A DNA stretch of 64,000 nucleotides from Geodermatophilus africanus (GCF_900107105.1 NZ_FNOT01000002.1:434001-498000); one strand, 5' to 3'. Counted from the first letter of the stretch, positions 43,001 through 51,927 are shown. The notes: generated by a model not told the origin, from the letters alone. Program-made: numbers and translations.

Positions 43001-44578
43001 GACGACCTGCGAGCGCGTCGCGTGCTCCGGGCGGCCGCGCAGGCGGGGCCGCAGGCCAACGGCCACCCCCTGGCCCACGCCACTGATCAGGCGGTGCTCG
43101 ACGCGGCCCGCGCCGTCCTCGGCGACGACCTCGACCGGGCGTGGGAGGAACTGGTCGAGGTGCCCTTCCACAGCGAGCGCGGGTTCTCGGCCGTCCTCGG
43201 CCGGACCTCGCGCAAGGCGCGCCTCGTCCTCAAGGGCGCGCCCGAGGTGCTGTTGCCCCGATGCGGCTACGTCCGTGACGACGACGGGAAGCGGCCGCTG
43301 GACCGCGCTGAACGGGAGCACGCCGCCGCGACCGTGCACTCCCTCGCCGCCCAGGGCCTGCGCGTCCTGGCCGTCGCCCGCCGCAACGCAAACGAGGTGG
43401 CCGAGGGCGTGCTCAGCGCCGATGACGTCTCCGCGATCGGTGACCTCACCCTCCTCGGGTTCATCGGCATCGCCGACACCCCCCGGCCCGAGTCGGCGGA
43501 CACCGTCGCCGGCCTCCGCCAGGTCGGCCTCCGAGCCGTGATGATCACCGGTGACCACCCGGTCACCGCACGCGCCATCGCTCAGGGCCTCGGCATCCCC
43601 GCCGACGAGCTGGTCACCGGACCCGACCTGGTGGACCTCGAGGAACCGGAGCGGGTGCGCCGTGTGGCGCGCGCGTCGGTCTTCGCGCGGGTCTCCCCGG
43701 AGCAGAAGCTGCAGGTCGTCGACTCCCTCCGGAAGAGCGGCCGGGTCGTGGCGATGGTGGGCGACGGCGCCAACGACGCCGCGGCGATCCGGATGGCCGA
43801 CGTGGGCATCGGCATGGAGGCGAAGGGGTCCACCTCGGCCCGCAGCGCCGCCGACCTCGTCCTCACCGAGCCCGACGTCAGCCTGCTGCTCGACGCACTC
43901 GTCGAGGGACGGGCGATGTGGCGACGGGTCCGGGACGGGGTGGCGGTCCTGCTCGGCGGGAACGCCGGCGAGCTCCTCTTCACCCTCCTCGGCACCGCGC
44001 TGGCCGGCCGCGCGCCGATCAGCACGCGCCAGTTCCTGGTCGTGAACATGTTCACCGACCTGCTCCCGTCGATGGCGCTGGCACTGGCACCGACACCCGG
44101 CGACGACGGGGACCGACGGGCCCTGCTGGCCGCCGAGCCGCCGTCGCTGGGGGCGCCGCTGCTGCGCGACATCGGGCTCCGCGGCACCGTCACCAGCGCC
44201 GGCGCGTTGGTGGCCTGGCTCGTCGCCCGCCGCATCGCCTCCGAACGGCGGGCCAGCACGGTGGCGCTGGCCACCCTGGTGGGGGCCGAACTGGGGCAGA
44301 CCCTGCTGCTGAGCGGCCGCAACCCGCTCGTCCTGGCCACCGGCCTCGGATCGGCGGGGGTCCTGGCGGCCGTCATCCAGATGCCGGGCGCCAGCCAGCT
44401 GTTCGGCTGCACGCCGCTCGGTCCCGTGGCCTGGGCCATCGTCCTGGGGTGCTCGACCGCGGCCACGATCACGTCAGCCGCCCTGCCGCGGCTCTTCCCG
44501 GGTCTCCTCACTGGAGCGGAGCCCCGCGCCGGTGCCGCCACGGGTCGAGGAGGGGGAAGCAAACCGGTCGCTGCGTGA
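40001..44578 (+). CDS. ctpI: CtpI-like giant P-type cation ATPase
   Basis: A 1525-residue membrane ATPase of the mycobacterial CtpI type. GTG 40001 follows GGGAGGAGG. Residues about 55-135 look like a heavy-metal-associated fold without its CxxC. The C-terminal half is a complete pump: TGES (819-822), PEGLP (933-937), phosphorylation motif DKTGT (Asp976), KGAPE, and GDGAND (1254-1259), with helices around them and at the end. Residues about 180-650 look like a second, degenerate ATPase: membrane segments, then VTCVVVQTTLLHG (378-390) where DKTGT should be, and VVVVVGTDPAALGAADVGIG (532-551) where GDGAND should be. The transported ion is unknown; PEGLP suggests a P2-like core. Confidence 0.9.
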   Translation: MTTVLEMGPALVRGSWRGTWQLARSAAAVPASLAREVTALPTTVRAATSAGAGAGTDRTVWAVGGRAVLEVRGLDRAGVDRSAAAAVVQDTVAAQDGVIRALVDPGTSVLAVHFDRERCTLAEVADVLGAAEERLLAGPRSDPVAGPPDLPGVTTDAPREDTRSGSALPGAPDAEVLLVADLVALAAVAVARLARVPGLPTGAAALVALVDQQPWLRQRLVDRLGEVGAARALALAGVVANGLTLSTPALLVDVAVRSQGLRAEHARQATWIEREPDLLGRHRPPRPAPEDVEPRPVPLPRGPVERLTERAATGSLLAAGGVLAATRSPDLAGRALLAGVPRAAQAAREAFADQLGVGLGSRGVLVVDPSALRRLDRVTCVVVQTTLLHGERPLVVEARSTADDWTTERVWRHAQRLLHADAGPGPRPRSEVLVALEDAPRAASAAGGGAVTHRALSVRGRTVGEVLIGRELDPLTDAVLAAVREAGLRLVLTEDAAAAHLASRADEVLRDGTGGATWLRGEVRRLQTAGEVVVVVGTDPAALGAADVGIGLVAASGPVPWGADLIAGPGLAEVPRLLAAASAAREVSERGVRVAAGATFLSGLLLAVGHRGQDGRAVWPVTLAAAGAMLSGVQGARSVARLPDPVPVWHTPWHALEPEEVLDRLPEPDTGALTGVAPDEDEQDGSPVRRAARSLVALVTNTRAELADPLTPVLATGAAASAVIGSPGDALLVSGVLAGSAVISGAQRMRADRALRELLQGQRLSARVVARVGNGAPRRLPATVLQAGHVIDLQAGDVVPADARLLAVQDLEVDEATLTGESAAVGKQVGATPGAELPDRACMVYEGTTVVAGTGRALVVALGAATEAGRALALAGRASGPEGIQSRLEELTSRGLPVTLLGGAAVTALALLRRSPLRTAVASGVGVAVAAVPEGLPLMATVAQLGAARRLSGRGVLVRASRTVEALGRVDTVCFDKTGTLTEGRLRLVRVAGFDGQWAPDDLRARRVLRAAAQAGPQANGHPLAHATDQAVLDAARAVLGDDLDRAWEELVEVPFHSERGFSAVLGRTSRKARLVLKGAPEVLLPRCGYVRDDDGKRPLDRAEREHAAATVHSLAAQGLRVLAVARRNANEVAEGVLSADDVSAIGDLTLLGFIGIADTPRPESADTVAGLRQVGLRAVMITGDHPVTARAIAQGLGIPADELVTGPDLVDLEEPERVRRVARASVFARVSPEQKLQVVDSLRKSGRVVAMVGDGANDAAAIRMADVGIGMEAKGSTSARSAADLVLTEPDVSLLLDALVEGRAMWRRVRDGVAVLLGGNAGELLFTLLGTALAGRAPISTRQFLVVNMFTDLLPSMALALAPTPGDDGDRRALLAAEPPSLGAPLLRDIGLRGTVTSAGALVAWLVARRIASERRASTVALATLVGAELGQTLLLSGRNPLVLATGLGSAGVLAAVIQMPGASQLFGCTPLGPVAWAIVLGCSTAATITSAALPRLFPGLLTGAEPRAGAATGRGGGSKPVAA

Positions 44579-44871
44579 CGAAGTGGCCCCTCTGGGCCGC
44601 CCGGGGCCCTTGCGGGTGGAACGGATGCGTCCGGTGACGCAGCGTCCAAGCGCACCCGCCGGGAGCTTCCGCCTCGAGCGGCCCGGACCCATGCTCTCGA
44701 CACCTTGCCATGCTCTCGCCGCTTGACAGAGGAGGACCGGGTGCCTCCAGCCGCGCGCACGAGGACAGCGGCCAACTCTACGAACGATCGAGCGCGACCA
44801 CGTCCGGCGCGAGGTCGGACGACGCCCCGGACGCTCGGAACGTTGCACGCGCCTCGAACGAACGGAGCGAC

Positions 44872-45084
44872 ATGTCGCGGCACGCCGACGACGAGGTCCG
44901 GGCCCTCGACGAGGTCCTGCGCCGGCTGACGGACCGGTTCCCCGAGGTGCCTGCCGAGGTCGTGTCCGGGGTCGTGCGGGCAGAGCGGCAGCGGCTGGAC
45001 GGCCGGCCGATCCGCGAGTTCATGCCGTTGCTCGTCGAGCGGGCCGCGGCCGAGCAGCTCCGGCGGAGGAGCGTCGACGGCTAG
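44872..45084 (+). CDS. three-helix-bundle dimerisation domain protein
   Basis: A 70-residue, probably all-helical protein: DEVRALDEVLRRLTDRFPEV, then PAEVVSGVVRAERQRLDGR and IREFMPLLVERAAAEQLRRR. This matches the small actinobacterial three-helix bundle dimerisation domain family, often found in ORFans near stress genes. ATG 44872 follows ACGGAGCGAC; upstream in-frame residues lack family character. It lies 293 bases after the ATPase. Role unknown. Confidence 0.8.
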   Translation: MSRHADDEVRALDEVLRRLTDRFPEVPAEVVSGVVRAERQRLDGRPIREFMPLLVERAAAEQLRRRSVDG

Positions 45085-45218
45085 GCGGGGCCGACCGTCG
45101 CGGACAGGCGCTCGGGGACGCCGTTCCCCGCCGGGTCGCCGCCATTTCGCAACAGGTTCAGCCACCCGCTGCCCGTAGTCCCACGGGGTGGCAACCGGGT
45201 GCGGGGAGGCTGCCCCTC

Positions 45219-46346
45219 GTGCGCGTGGCGATCATCAGCGAGTCCTTCCTCCCTCAGGTCAACGGCGTCACGAACTCCGTCCTGCGGGTCTGCGAGCAGC
45301 TCACCCGGCACGGCCACGAGGCCCTGGTCATCGCCCCGGGCCCCGGTCCGGCCGAGTGGTCAGGTGTGCCGGTCGTCCGGACGCCGTCCTGCCCCGTGCC
45401 GGGTTACCGGGACTTCCGGGTGGCGCTGCCGTTCCCGGCCATGACGGCGACCCTGCACGAGTTCGACCCGGACGTCGTGCATCTGGCGTCCCCGGCGGTC
45501 CTCGGCGCGCAGGGCGCGACCGCGGCCGCGGAGCTCGGGATCCCCTGCGTGGCGGTGTACCAGACGGACCTGGCCGCCTACGCCGGCCGCTACCGGCTGG
45601 GCCTGGCCGAGGCGATGGTGTGGCGTCGGCTGGTCAGGGTGCACACGGCCGCAGCGCGGACCCTGGCTCCCAGCCGGGCCGCGGTTCGCCAGCTCCAGGC
45701 ACACGGGATCGACCGCGTCGTCCGCTGGGGCCGCGGGGTCGACGTCGAGCGGTTCCGGCCGGACCGCCGCGACGAGTCCCTGCGGGCGGCGTGGGCGCCC
45801 GGCGGGCAGCTGGTCGTCGGCTACGTGGGACGGCTGGCGCACGAGAAGGACCTGGGTCTGCTCACCGCCGTTCAGGAGCTGCCCGGCGTCCGGCTCGTGA
45901 TGGTCGGGGACGGCCCGCAGCGCCGCCAGCTGGAGCGCCAGCTGGACCGGGCCCTGTTCACGGGGGTGCTGACCGGCGACCGCCTGGCGGGGGCGTTCGC
46001 CTCCCTCGACGTCTTCGTGCACACGGGCCCGCACGAGACGTTCTGCCAGGCCGCCCAGGAGGCCCTGGCCAGCGGGGTCCCGGTGGTGGCGCCCGCCGCC
46101 GGCGGGCTGCTCGACCTGGTGCAGCACGAGGAGAACGGCCTGTTGTTCGCACCGGGTTCAGCCGAGGAGCTGGTCGCGTGCGTGCGCACCCTGCAGCACC
46201 AGCCCGCGCTGCGCCGGCGGATGGGGGAGGGGACCCGGCGCTCGGTCGAGGGGCGCACCTGGGAGGCCGTCGGGCAGGAGCTCGTCCGGCACTACCGCGA
46301 CGTCGTCGCCGAAGCGCGGACCCCGCACCGGCGGGCCGCGGCGTGA
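45219..46346 (+). CDS. mgtA: glycosyltransferase, MgtA-like alpha-mannosyltransferase
   Basis: A 375-residue GT4-fold (GT-B) transferase. N-terminal IISESFLPQVNGVTNSVLRV is the signature of the MgtA/PimB' group, which adds mannose from GDP-mannose to glycolipids. The donor-binding half has RWGRGVDVERFRPDRRDE, VGYVGRLAHEKDLGLL, LVMVGDGPQRRQLE and the EX7E region HETFCQAAQEALASGVPVV. GTG 45219 is used. It heads a tight cluster; its stop overlaps the next glycosyltransferase gene (GTGA). Confidence 0.88.
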   Translation: MRVAIISESFLPQVNGVTNSVLRVCEQLTRHGHEALVIAPGPGPAEWSGVPVVRTPSCPVPGYRDFRVALPFPAMTATLHEFDPDVVHLASPAVLGAQGATAAAELGIPCVAVYQTDLAAYAGRYRLGLAEAMVWRRLVRVHTAAARTLAPSRAAVRQLQAHGIDRVVRWGRGVDVERFRPDRRDESLRAAWAPGGQLVVGYVGRLAHEKDLGLLTAVQELPGVRLVMVGDGPQRRQLERQLDRALFTGVLTGDRLAGAFASLDVFVHTGPHETFCQAAQEALASGVPVVAPAAGGLLDLVQHEENGLLFAPGSAEELVACVRTLQHQPALRRRMGEGTRRSVEGRTWEAVGQELVRHYRDVVAEARTPHRRAAA

Positions 46347-47458
46347 GGATCGTCCAGGTCGCGAACTTCCTGTCCCCGACGTCGGGCGGCCTGCGCACCA
46401 CGCTGCGCCACCTGGCCGAGGGGTACGCCGGGCACGGCCACGAGGTGGTGCAGGTGCTGCCGGCAGCCGTCGACGGCGAGATCGAGACCCCCTGGGGCCG
46501 GCAGGTCGGGCTGCGGTCGCCGGCCCTCGGGTCCACCGGCTACCGCCTCCTGCTCGACCGCAACCGCGTGCGGCGGGCACTCGAGCGGGTCGGCCCCACC
46601 GTCCTGGAGGTGCACGACCGGACGACGCTGCGCGGCCTGGGCCGGTGGGCCCGCGCTCGCGGGGTTCCGTCGCTCGTCGTGAGCCACGAACGGCTGGACC
46701 GCTGGCTCGGCCAGTGGCTGCCCGCACGACTCCCCCTCACGCCGCTGGCCGACCACTCCAACGCGGCCCTCGCCCGGGACTTCGGCACCGTCGTGTGCAC
46801 CACGGCCTGGGCGGCGGAGGAGTTCCGGCGACTCTCCGTCCCCAACCTGGCGCTGGTCCCGCTCGCCGTCGACACCACCACCTTCCGCGTCAGGACCGAG
46901 CGGCGCGCTGAGGCGAGCCGTTCACCGCGGGACGTGGTGCTGGTCCTGGCCAGCCGCCTGTCCCGCGAGAAGCGCCCGGAGGTGGCGGTCGCCACGCTGC
47001 GCACGCTGCTCGGGCGTGGGGTGGCAGCCCGGCTGGTGGTCGCCGGCGACGGTCCGCTCCGGCCGCGACTGCAGGCAGCCGCGCGGGACCTGCCGGTCGA
47101 GTGGCTCGGTTTTGTCGCCGACCGAGCCCGCCTGGCGGGCCTGCTCGCCGGCGCCGACGTCGTCCTCGCTCCCGGCCCGATCGAGACCTTCGGCCTGGCC
47201 GCACTCGAGGCACTGGCCTGCGGGACGCCGGTCGTGGCGGACTCCCGGTCCGCGCTCCCCGGTGTTCTCGGGCCGCACGCCGGCCGGTCGGCCACGGGTG
47301 ACGGTGCGGCGTTCGCCGACGCGGTACAGGACCTGCTCGCCACACCCGAGGCGTCCCGCAGGGCGGCCGCCCGCGACCGGGCGGAGGAGTTCTCCTGGCC
47401 GCACACCGTGCGCGGCTTCCTCGCCGTGCACGAGTCCGGAAGGACGCGCGCCGCGTGA
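46343..47458 (+). CDS. glycosyltransferase family 4 protein
   Basis: A 371-residue GT-B glycosyltransferase. The N-terminus IVQVANFLSPTSGGLRTTLR is typical, the donor domain shows LALVPLAVDTTTFR, LASRLSREKRPEVAVATLRT, LVVAGDGPLRPRL and the EX7E motif ETFGLAALEALACGTPVV. GTG 46343 overlaps the previous stop, and its own TGA overlaps the next gene. Together the three genes look like one unit for making or trimming an envelope glycolipid. Sugar and acceptor are unknown. Confidence 0.9.
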   Translation: MRIVQVANFLSPTSGGLRTTLRHLAEGYAGHGHEVVQVLPAAVDGEIETPWGRQVGLRSPALGSTGYRLLLDRNRVRRALERVGPTVLEVHDRTTLRGLGRWARARGVPSLVVSHERLDRWLGQWLPARLPLTPLADHSNAALARDFGTVVCTTAWAAEEFRRLSVPNLALVPLAVDTTTFRVRTERRAEASRSPRDVVLVLASRLSREKRPEVAVATLRTLLGRGVAARLVVAGDGPLRPRLQAAARDLPVEWLGFVADRARLAGLLAGADVVLAPGPIETFGLAALEALACGTPVVADSRSALPGVLGPHAGRSATGDGAAFADAVQDLLATPEASRRAAARDRAEEFSWPHTVRGFLAVHESGRTRAA

Positions 47459-48186
47459 CCGTCGTCGTAGCCCTGGGGGACAGCCTCACCTGTGGGGAAG
47501 GGGTCGGCGTCCGGGTCCGGCCGGAGGACACCTGGGTAGCGTTGCTGGCCCGCGCCCTCCCCGCCGGACGACTGGTGCGGCTCGCGGTTCCCGGTGCGCG
47601 GGTCGCCGACGTCCGTACCGGTCAGCTCCCCCTGGTACCGGGCGGGGCCGACATCGCCACGCTCCTGGTCGGGCTGAACGACGTCGCCCGGTCCGGCTTC
47701 GACGCGGCGGCCGTCGGGGCCGAGATCCTGGAGACGGTGGCAGCGCTGCGCAGCCGGGCCGACGACGTCCTGCTCGGCCGCCTGCACGACGCGGGAGCGC
47801 TGCTCCCGCTGCCGGCCCGGGTGGCGCAGGCCACCCGGAGGCGGATCGAGGAGGTCAACGCCGCCGTCGACGAGGCCGCCCGCTCGTCGGGTGTGCGCGT
47901 GCTCGACCTCCGTCTCGTCCCTGTGCTGGCCCGGCCGGGCGGTTGGTCGGTCGACCGCGTCCACCCCAGCCCGGCCGGACACCACGGGATGGCCGCCGCT
48001 GCCATGGAGGCCCTGCGTGGCGCCGGACGTCAGCCCGGGAGACCCATCGGCGAGGTCGTCGAGCCGCGCGGCTCCTCGCGCCGCGCTCGCGGCTGGTGGG
48101 CGGTCCGGCACGGCCTGCCCTACGCGGCGCGCCACGTCCGGGAGCTCGGGGGACCGATCGCCTCAGCGGTGCTCCGTCGCTGCTGA
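47455..48186 (+). CDS. SGNH/GDSL-family hydrolase
   Basis: A 243-residue esterase-fold protein. Block I is VVVALGDSLTCGEG with the nucleophilic Ser, block III GLNDVARSGF with the oxyanion Asn, and block V DRVHPSPAGHHGMA with the Asp-x-x-His pair. There is no signal peptide. GTG 47455 overlaps the glycosyltransferase stop. It may add or remove an acyl group on the cluster's glycolipid. Its last 24 bases overlap the convergent patatin gene tail to tail. Confidence 0.92.
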   Translation: MTVVVALGDSLTCGEGVGVRVRPEDTWVALLARALPAGRLVRLAVPGARVADVRTGQLPLVPGGADIATLLVGLNDVARSGFDAAAVGAEILETVAALRSRADDVLLGRLHDAGALLPLPARVAQATRRRIEEVNAAVDEAARSSGVRVLDLRLVPVLARPGGWSVDRVHPSPAGHHGMAAAAMEALRGAGRQPGRPIGEVVEPRGSSRRARGWWAVRHGLPYAARHVRELGGPIASAVLRRC

Positions 48187-49143
48187 CCCCATCCAGGACT
48201 GCCCCGCCAGCCACCGCTCGGTGACCGCCCGTCCGGCCCGCAGCAGGTCCGCCGACCGGCTGACGTCGCGTGGCCCGGTCGGCAGCACCTCCAGCAGCCC
48301 GGCCGCCCACGCGTCGGCGACGTGCGGCACCACGTGCACCCGGGGGTCGTCCAGCGCCTCGCGCACGGCGGCCCGGTTGGCCGCGGCGCGCGCCACCGTG
48401 AAGGCCCGCAGCACCGTGTCCAGCGCGCCGACGCTGCTCTCCACCGGCGCCACGTAGGGCGGCAGGCCCGGCTGGACCGGTACCCCGCAGGCCTGGCCGG
48501 CAAGGACGTCGGAGGCGGCGGCGCAGACGTCCACCCGCCCGGTGACCGGCGCCAGGCCGCAGTCGAGGACGAGGATGCGGTCCGCCGGCGCAGCCACCTC
48601 CAGCGCGGCGCTGATCGGGACGCCGTCGAGGATGCCGCCGTCGACGTGCAGATGACCGTCCGGCAGCCGGACCGGCCGGAAGATCCCCGGCAGCGCGCAG
48701 CTTGCGAGCACCACGTCGGCGAGGCCGCCCTCGTCGTGGTGCCGCGCGGTACCGCAGTCCAGGCAGGTCGTCGTCACGGTGACCGGCACGGCCAGGTCCG
48801 AGAGGCGCCGCGCGGGCACGTGACGCTCGATCAGGTGGCGCAGGGGACGGGCGTCGACGAGGGCGCCGCCGCGCCGCACGGAGCCCGTCAGGCCACGGAG
48901 CCGCGGCAGCCAGCCGGGCCGCAGCACCGTCGCCATCGAGGGCTCGCCCCACCACCGGGCCAGCTCCCGGCCCTGCTCGAGATCGGGTCGCACGGCCAGG
49001 AAGGCCGCGTTCAAGGCACCGACGGAGCTGCCGTGCAGCAGGTCCACCTGCAGCCCGGCCTCGAAGAGCGCCAGCAGCGCGCCCGCCTGGAAGGCACCCA
49101 TCGCAGCACCGCCGCCGAGGACCAGGTGGGTGCGCGCGGACAT
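48163..49143 (-). CDS. patatin-like phospholipase
   Basis: A 326-residue patatin-fold lipid acyl hydrolase. The oxyanion motif LGGGAAMGAFQAG, nucleophile GSSVG and catalytic DGG (HVDGGILDG) are all intact. ATG 49143 is chosen because LVLGGGA follows closely, as in the family; ATG 49161 is possible. It is convergent with and overlaps the SGNH gene by 24 bases. A cytoplasmic phospholipase role is expected; its lipid substrate is unknown. Confidence 0.92.
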   Translation of the reverse strand: MSARTHLVLGGGAAMGAFQAGALLALFEAGLQVDLLHGSSVGALNAAFLAVRPDLEQGRELARWWGEPSMATVLRPGWLPRLRGLTGSVRRGGALVDARPLRHLIERHVPARRLSDLAVPVTVTTTCLDCGTARHHDEGGLADVVLASCALPGIFRPVRLPDGHLHVDGGILDGVPISAALEVAAPADRILVLDCGLAPVTGRVDVCAAASDVLAGQACGVPVQPGLPPYVAPVESSVGALDTVLRAFTVARAAANRAAVREALDDPRVHVVPHVADAWAAGLLEVLPTGPRDVSRSADLLRAGRAVTERWLAGQSWMGSAATEHR

Positions 49144-50010
49144 CCCGTCATGCTGCCTCACGCGGCAGCAGCAGGCGCGGGGCTGTGGGGGTCGCCTCTG
49201 CGACGTGCCCCTGGGACCCGTCGTCGCGCCCGTCCACGGGTCCGGTGGTGCATCCGTCGCAGCACTCGCCGTGGAAGGACGGACGACGAGGTCGGCAGCG
49301 TCAGGGAGGGCGTCGTGGCGCAGACCCGGGACCTGCGGCGTGGGTTCGCCGCGGTCACGACGACGGCGGACCGGACGGTGTCTGGCGGCGGTGCACCGAG
49401 CCCGCGACGTGGGGGGACCTGGGACCGCGGCCTGCGCAGCGCCGAACTGGACGGCCCGTTCGTGGTGTGGGTGTGGGGAGAGTGATCACCGGACGCGACG
49501 GCCGCCGCTCGAGGTTCGTGGTGCGGGAGGTGACCCTCCGGCAGCGCGTCGTGGTCGAGGTCCGCCTCCCGCGGCAGCGATGACCCTGACCCGCACGCTC
49601 GGGAGCGGGACACCCGCGCCGGTCGAGCACCTCGTCACCTGCTCCGGCCAGCTCGGGGGCCTGTGGTCGGTGCTCCTCGGCCGCCGCTTCCGGGGCCCTC
49701 ATCGGGCCGACCGTCGACGCGGTGGCGGAGGTCGCCGACGGAGCACCGCCGGCCTGAGCCCCGGATGCCGTGCGGCAGCGCTCCGCGGTGGGGAAGGACT
49801 GGGTAGGTGGGGGCACGGCGGAGGCGGGCGGGTAGGACGGTCGTGACGGACGGCCGTCGCCCGTGAGCGGGGGTGCCGGACCGGGGCAGCCCATGAGCCT
49901 GGTTATGGGAGACGTCCGAATGAGCATCGGGCCGGTCTTCCCCGGGTCCCGGCTGCGCGAGCAGGCTCGTCGGAGGCGGCGACACGGCCGTGTGGTCGAG
50001 GGGACGGGTC
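49144..50010. other. low-coding gap with possible gene debris
   Basis: No complete gene is supported. Two short plus-strand stretches have real codon bias: about 49290-49370 (VREGVVAQTRDLRRGFAAVT) and 49487-49582 (a 33-codon frame from GTG, with SRFVVREVTLRQRVVVEVRL, ending TGA). They are not joined in one frame and I cannot assign a family, so they look like remnants. Confidence 0.4.
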
Positions 50011-50430
50011 ATGGACCTGAGCGGACTCCGCGTCAACCAGCTCAGCGAGGCCGGCTGGGACTGGTACCAGCGGTACCTGACCGCACTGGATGCCTACGAC
50101 CTCGACGCGTACTCCTCGTACCTGTCACCCGAGGTCAGCATCCAGTTCGACAACGACGCTCCCCTGCAGGGCATCGACGCGGCCAGGAAGGGCCTCGGCG
50201 AGTTCTGGGGATCGGTGACCGGCGATGGGGTACCGGCTGTTGCACGAGCCCCTCAACATCTACGGCGACGACCGCCGCTTCGTCCTGGAAGCGCTGAACC
50301 ACTACGACACCGGCGACGGGCGCCGGACCACCGTGCGCGCCACCGCGTGGACCAGCCGCGACGACGACGGGAGGGTCGTCTCGGTCCGCCTCTACCAGGA
50401 CCTCTCGCCCCTCTACGGGCTCGGCATGCT
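50011..50430 (+). pseudogene. frameshifted SnoaL/NTF2-like protein
   Basis: ATG 50011 opens a frame that reads WDWYQRYLTALDAYDLDAYS and QFDNDAPLQGIDAARKGLGE, a normal start for an NTF2/SnoaL-like cone-fold protein. At about 50222-50228 the homology moves one frame over (YRLLHEPLNIYGDDRRFVLE, TVRATAWTSRDDDGRVVSVR). One extra base in GGCGATGGGGTAC would explain it. The C-terminus then runs into sequence antisense to the next gene, so the end is also uncertain. Confidence 0.65.
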
Positions 50431-50519
50431 CACTCCGCTCGGCCGGTGTGCCGTCTCTTCGGCGTCCAGCGGGTCCCGGATGCTCTTGACGCTCGAGGAC
50501 GCCGTGGGAGGCCGTGTGG

Positions 50520-51170
50520 TCAGGCCGTGTCGCCGAAACGCCTGGCGTCGGCAGCGGCCTGGCGCAGTCCCCCCGCATCGAGCTGGGGGCCGTAGCCGCG
50601 GGTGTCGGGCTGGACCCGCCAGCCCTCGGCGAGCGGGCCGAGATCGACCACGTCGAACCCGAATTGGTTGATGAGGGAGGCGACGGTGGCCTTGGCCTCG
50701 TCGTCGTCCCCGGCGATGGCGAGGGCGGGGCGGCCGGGCGTGCCCGCCGGCTTCCCCTGGTCCGCGAGGTGGGCGGCCCGGATGTGGTTGAACGCCTTGA
50801 CCACGCGGGACCCCGGCAGGTGCGCCTGCAGCAGCTCCGAGCTCGTGGTGCGCTCGTCGTCGAGCTCGGCGATCCGCCCGTCGCGCTGCGGGTAGTAGTT
50901 GTTGGTGTCCACGACGACCTTGCCGCGCAGGGGCTCGACCGGCACCTGCCGGTAGTTGCCCAGCGGGATCGTCACGACCACGACGTCGCCTGCTGCTGCC
51001 GCGCCTGCGGCCGTGTCCGCTCGGGCTCCGGGTCCCAGCTCGGCGACCAGGGCGTCGAGCGTCTGGGGTCCGCGGGAGTTGGACAGCACCACTTGGTGTC
51101 CGTGATCCACCGCCAGGCGGGCGAGGGTGCTGCCGATGTTGCCGCTGCCGATCAGTCCGATGGTGGTCAT
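50520..51170 (-). CDS. NADP oxidoreductase, F420-dependent-reductase-like
   Basis: A 216-residue protein with an N-terminal nucleotide-binding fold (TTIGLIGSGNIGSTLARLAV) and the continuing pattern GDVVVVTIPLGNYRQVP, VVDTNNYYPQRDG and VVKAFNHI. This is the coenzyme-F420:NADP oxidoreductase / NPdx-type family (NADPH-dependent F420 reductase-like). ATG 51170 is the family start; the open frame upstream is not supported. It is a single intact gene among debris. Whether it uses F420 cannot be told from sequence alone. Confidence 0.88.
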   Translation of the reverse strand: MTTIGLIGSGNIGSTLARLAVDHGHQVVLSNSRGPQTLDALVAELGPGARADTAAGAAAAGDVVVVTIPLGNYRQVPVEPLRGKVVVDTNNYYPQRDGRIAELDDERTTSSELLQAHLPGSRVVKAFNHIRAAHLADQGKPAGTPGRPALAIAGDDDEAKATVASLINQFGFDVVDLGPLAEGWRVQPDTRGYGPQLDAGGLRQAAADARRFGDTA

Positions 51171-51298
51171 GCCGACGGAGCGCCGACCGAAGGACGGGTG
51201 TTCCCGTCCCACCATGCCCGTGCTCATGCCGTCCGGTTCTGGCAGAGGGCATTGGACGCGCCGTCGTCTGCTGACCACGCTCGTCCGCATCGACTGGC

Positions 51299-51927
51299 GT
51301 GGTCCGGACGCAGCTGAGGAGGGGCCGAGGTGGCGGGACCGGAGAGGGGGACATCGACGACTACGCCGACGTGTACCTGAACGCGGTCGTCGGGGCCACG
51401 TCCAACCCGCTCATGCCGGACCCCGACGCTGTGGACGAGGAGTTCGCCGCCGGGGCGAACCGGGCACTGCAGGACGCCGTCGAGCTGCTGCGCCGCCTGG
51501 TCCCGTCCCACCAGTCAGCCGCCGCGATCGTCGTGCACGGCGACTGGAGCAGCGTCCGCAAGTTCTTCTCCCTCTCACCCAAGTACGCCGCCTGGTCCAC
51601 CTACCGGACCCGGCCGTCGGCGTGGGGAGCCATCGGTGGCTGCTCGACCAGCGGCGGCCGGTCCGGCTGACCCAGGCCGAGCTCGAGTCGCACCCGGCGT
51701 GGCTCGGGTCCGGGCACGAGGCCGGCCGGCACCCGCCGATGCGCGGTTGGCTCGCGGCACCTCTGCTGGACTCCGAGGACGTCTGCTGGGGACTGCTGCA
51801 GCTGTCCGACCGCTACGCCGGGGACTACACCGCTGCGGACGAAGCCGCACTGGTGCGGTTCACCGACCTGCTGTCGCTGACCCTGGAGTCGCTCTGGGCG
51901 CTGCGCGGCGCTCGCAAGGCGAGCTGA
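51299..51927 (+). pseudogene. frameshifted GAF-domain protein
   Basis: The first frame (from about 51299) encodes DDYADVYLNAVVGATSNPL, ANRALQDAVELLRRLVPSHQ and SAAAIVVHGDWSSVRKFFSL, an N-terminal GAF fold. Near 51605-51615 the homology changes frame to GSHRWLLDQRRPVRLTQAEL, MRGWLAAPLLDSEDVCWG and LLQLSDRYAGDYTAADEAAL, ending at 51927. A small indel therefore breaks a 200-residue GAF sensor. The start is uncertain. Confidence 0.65.

Noticed and set aside
39689-43558. A 1289-codon minus-strand open frame opposite the giant ATPase
   Set aside because: Composition is His/Gly/Arg/Gln-rich and featureless; the plus strand carries real ATPase motifs over the same bases.
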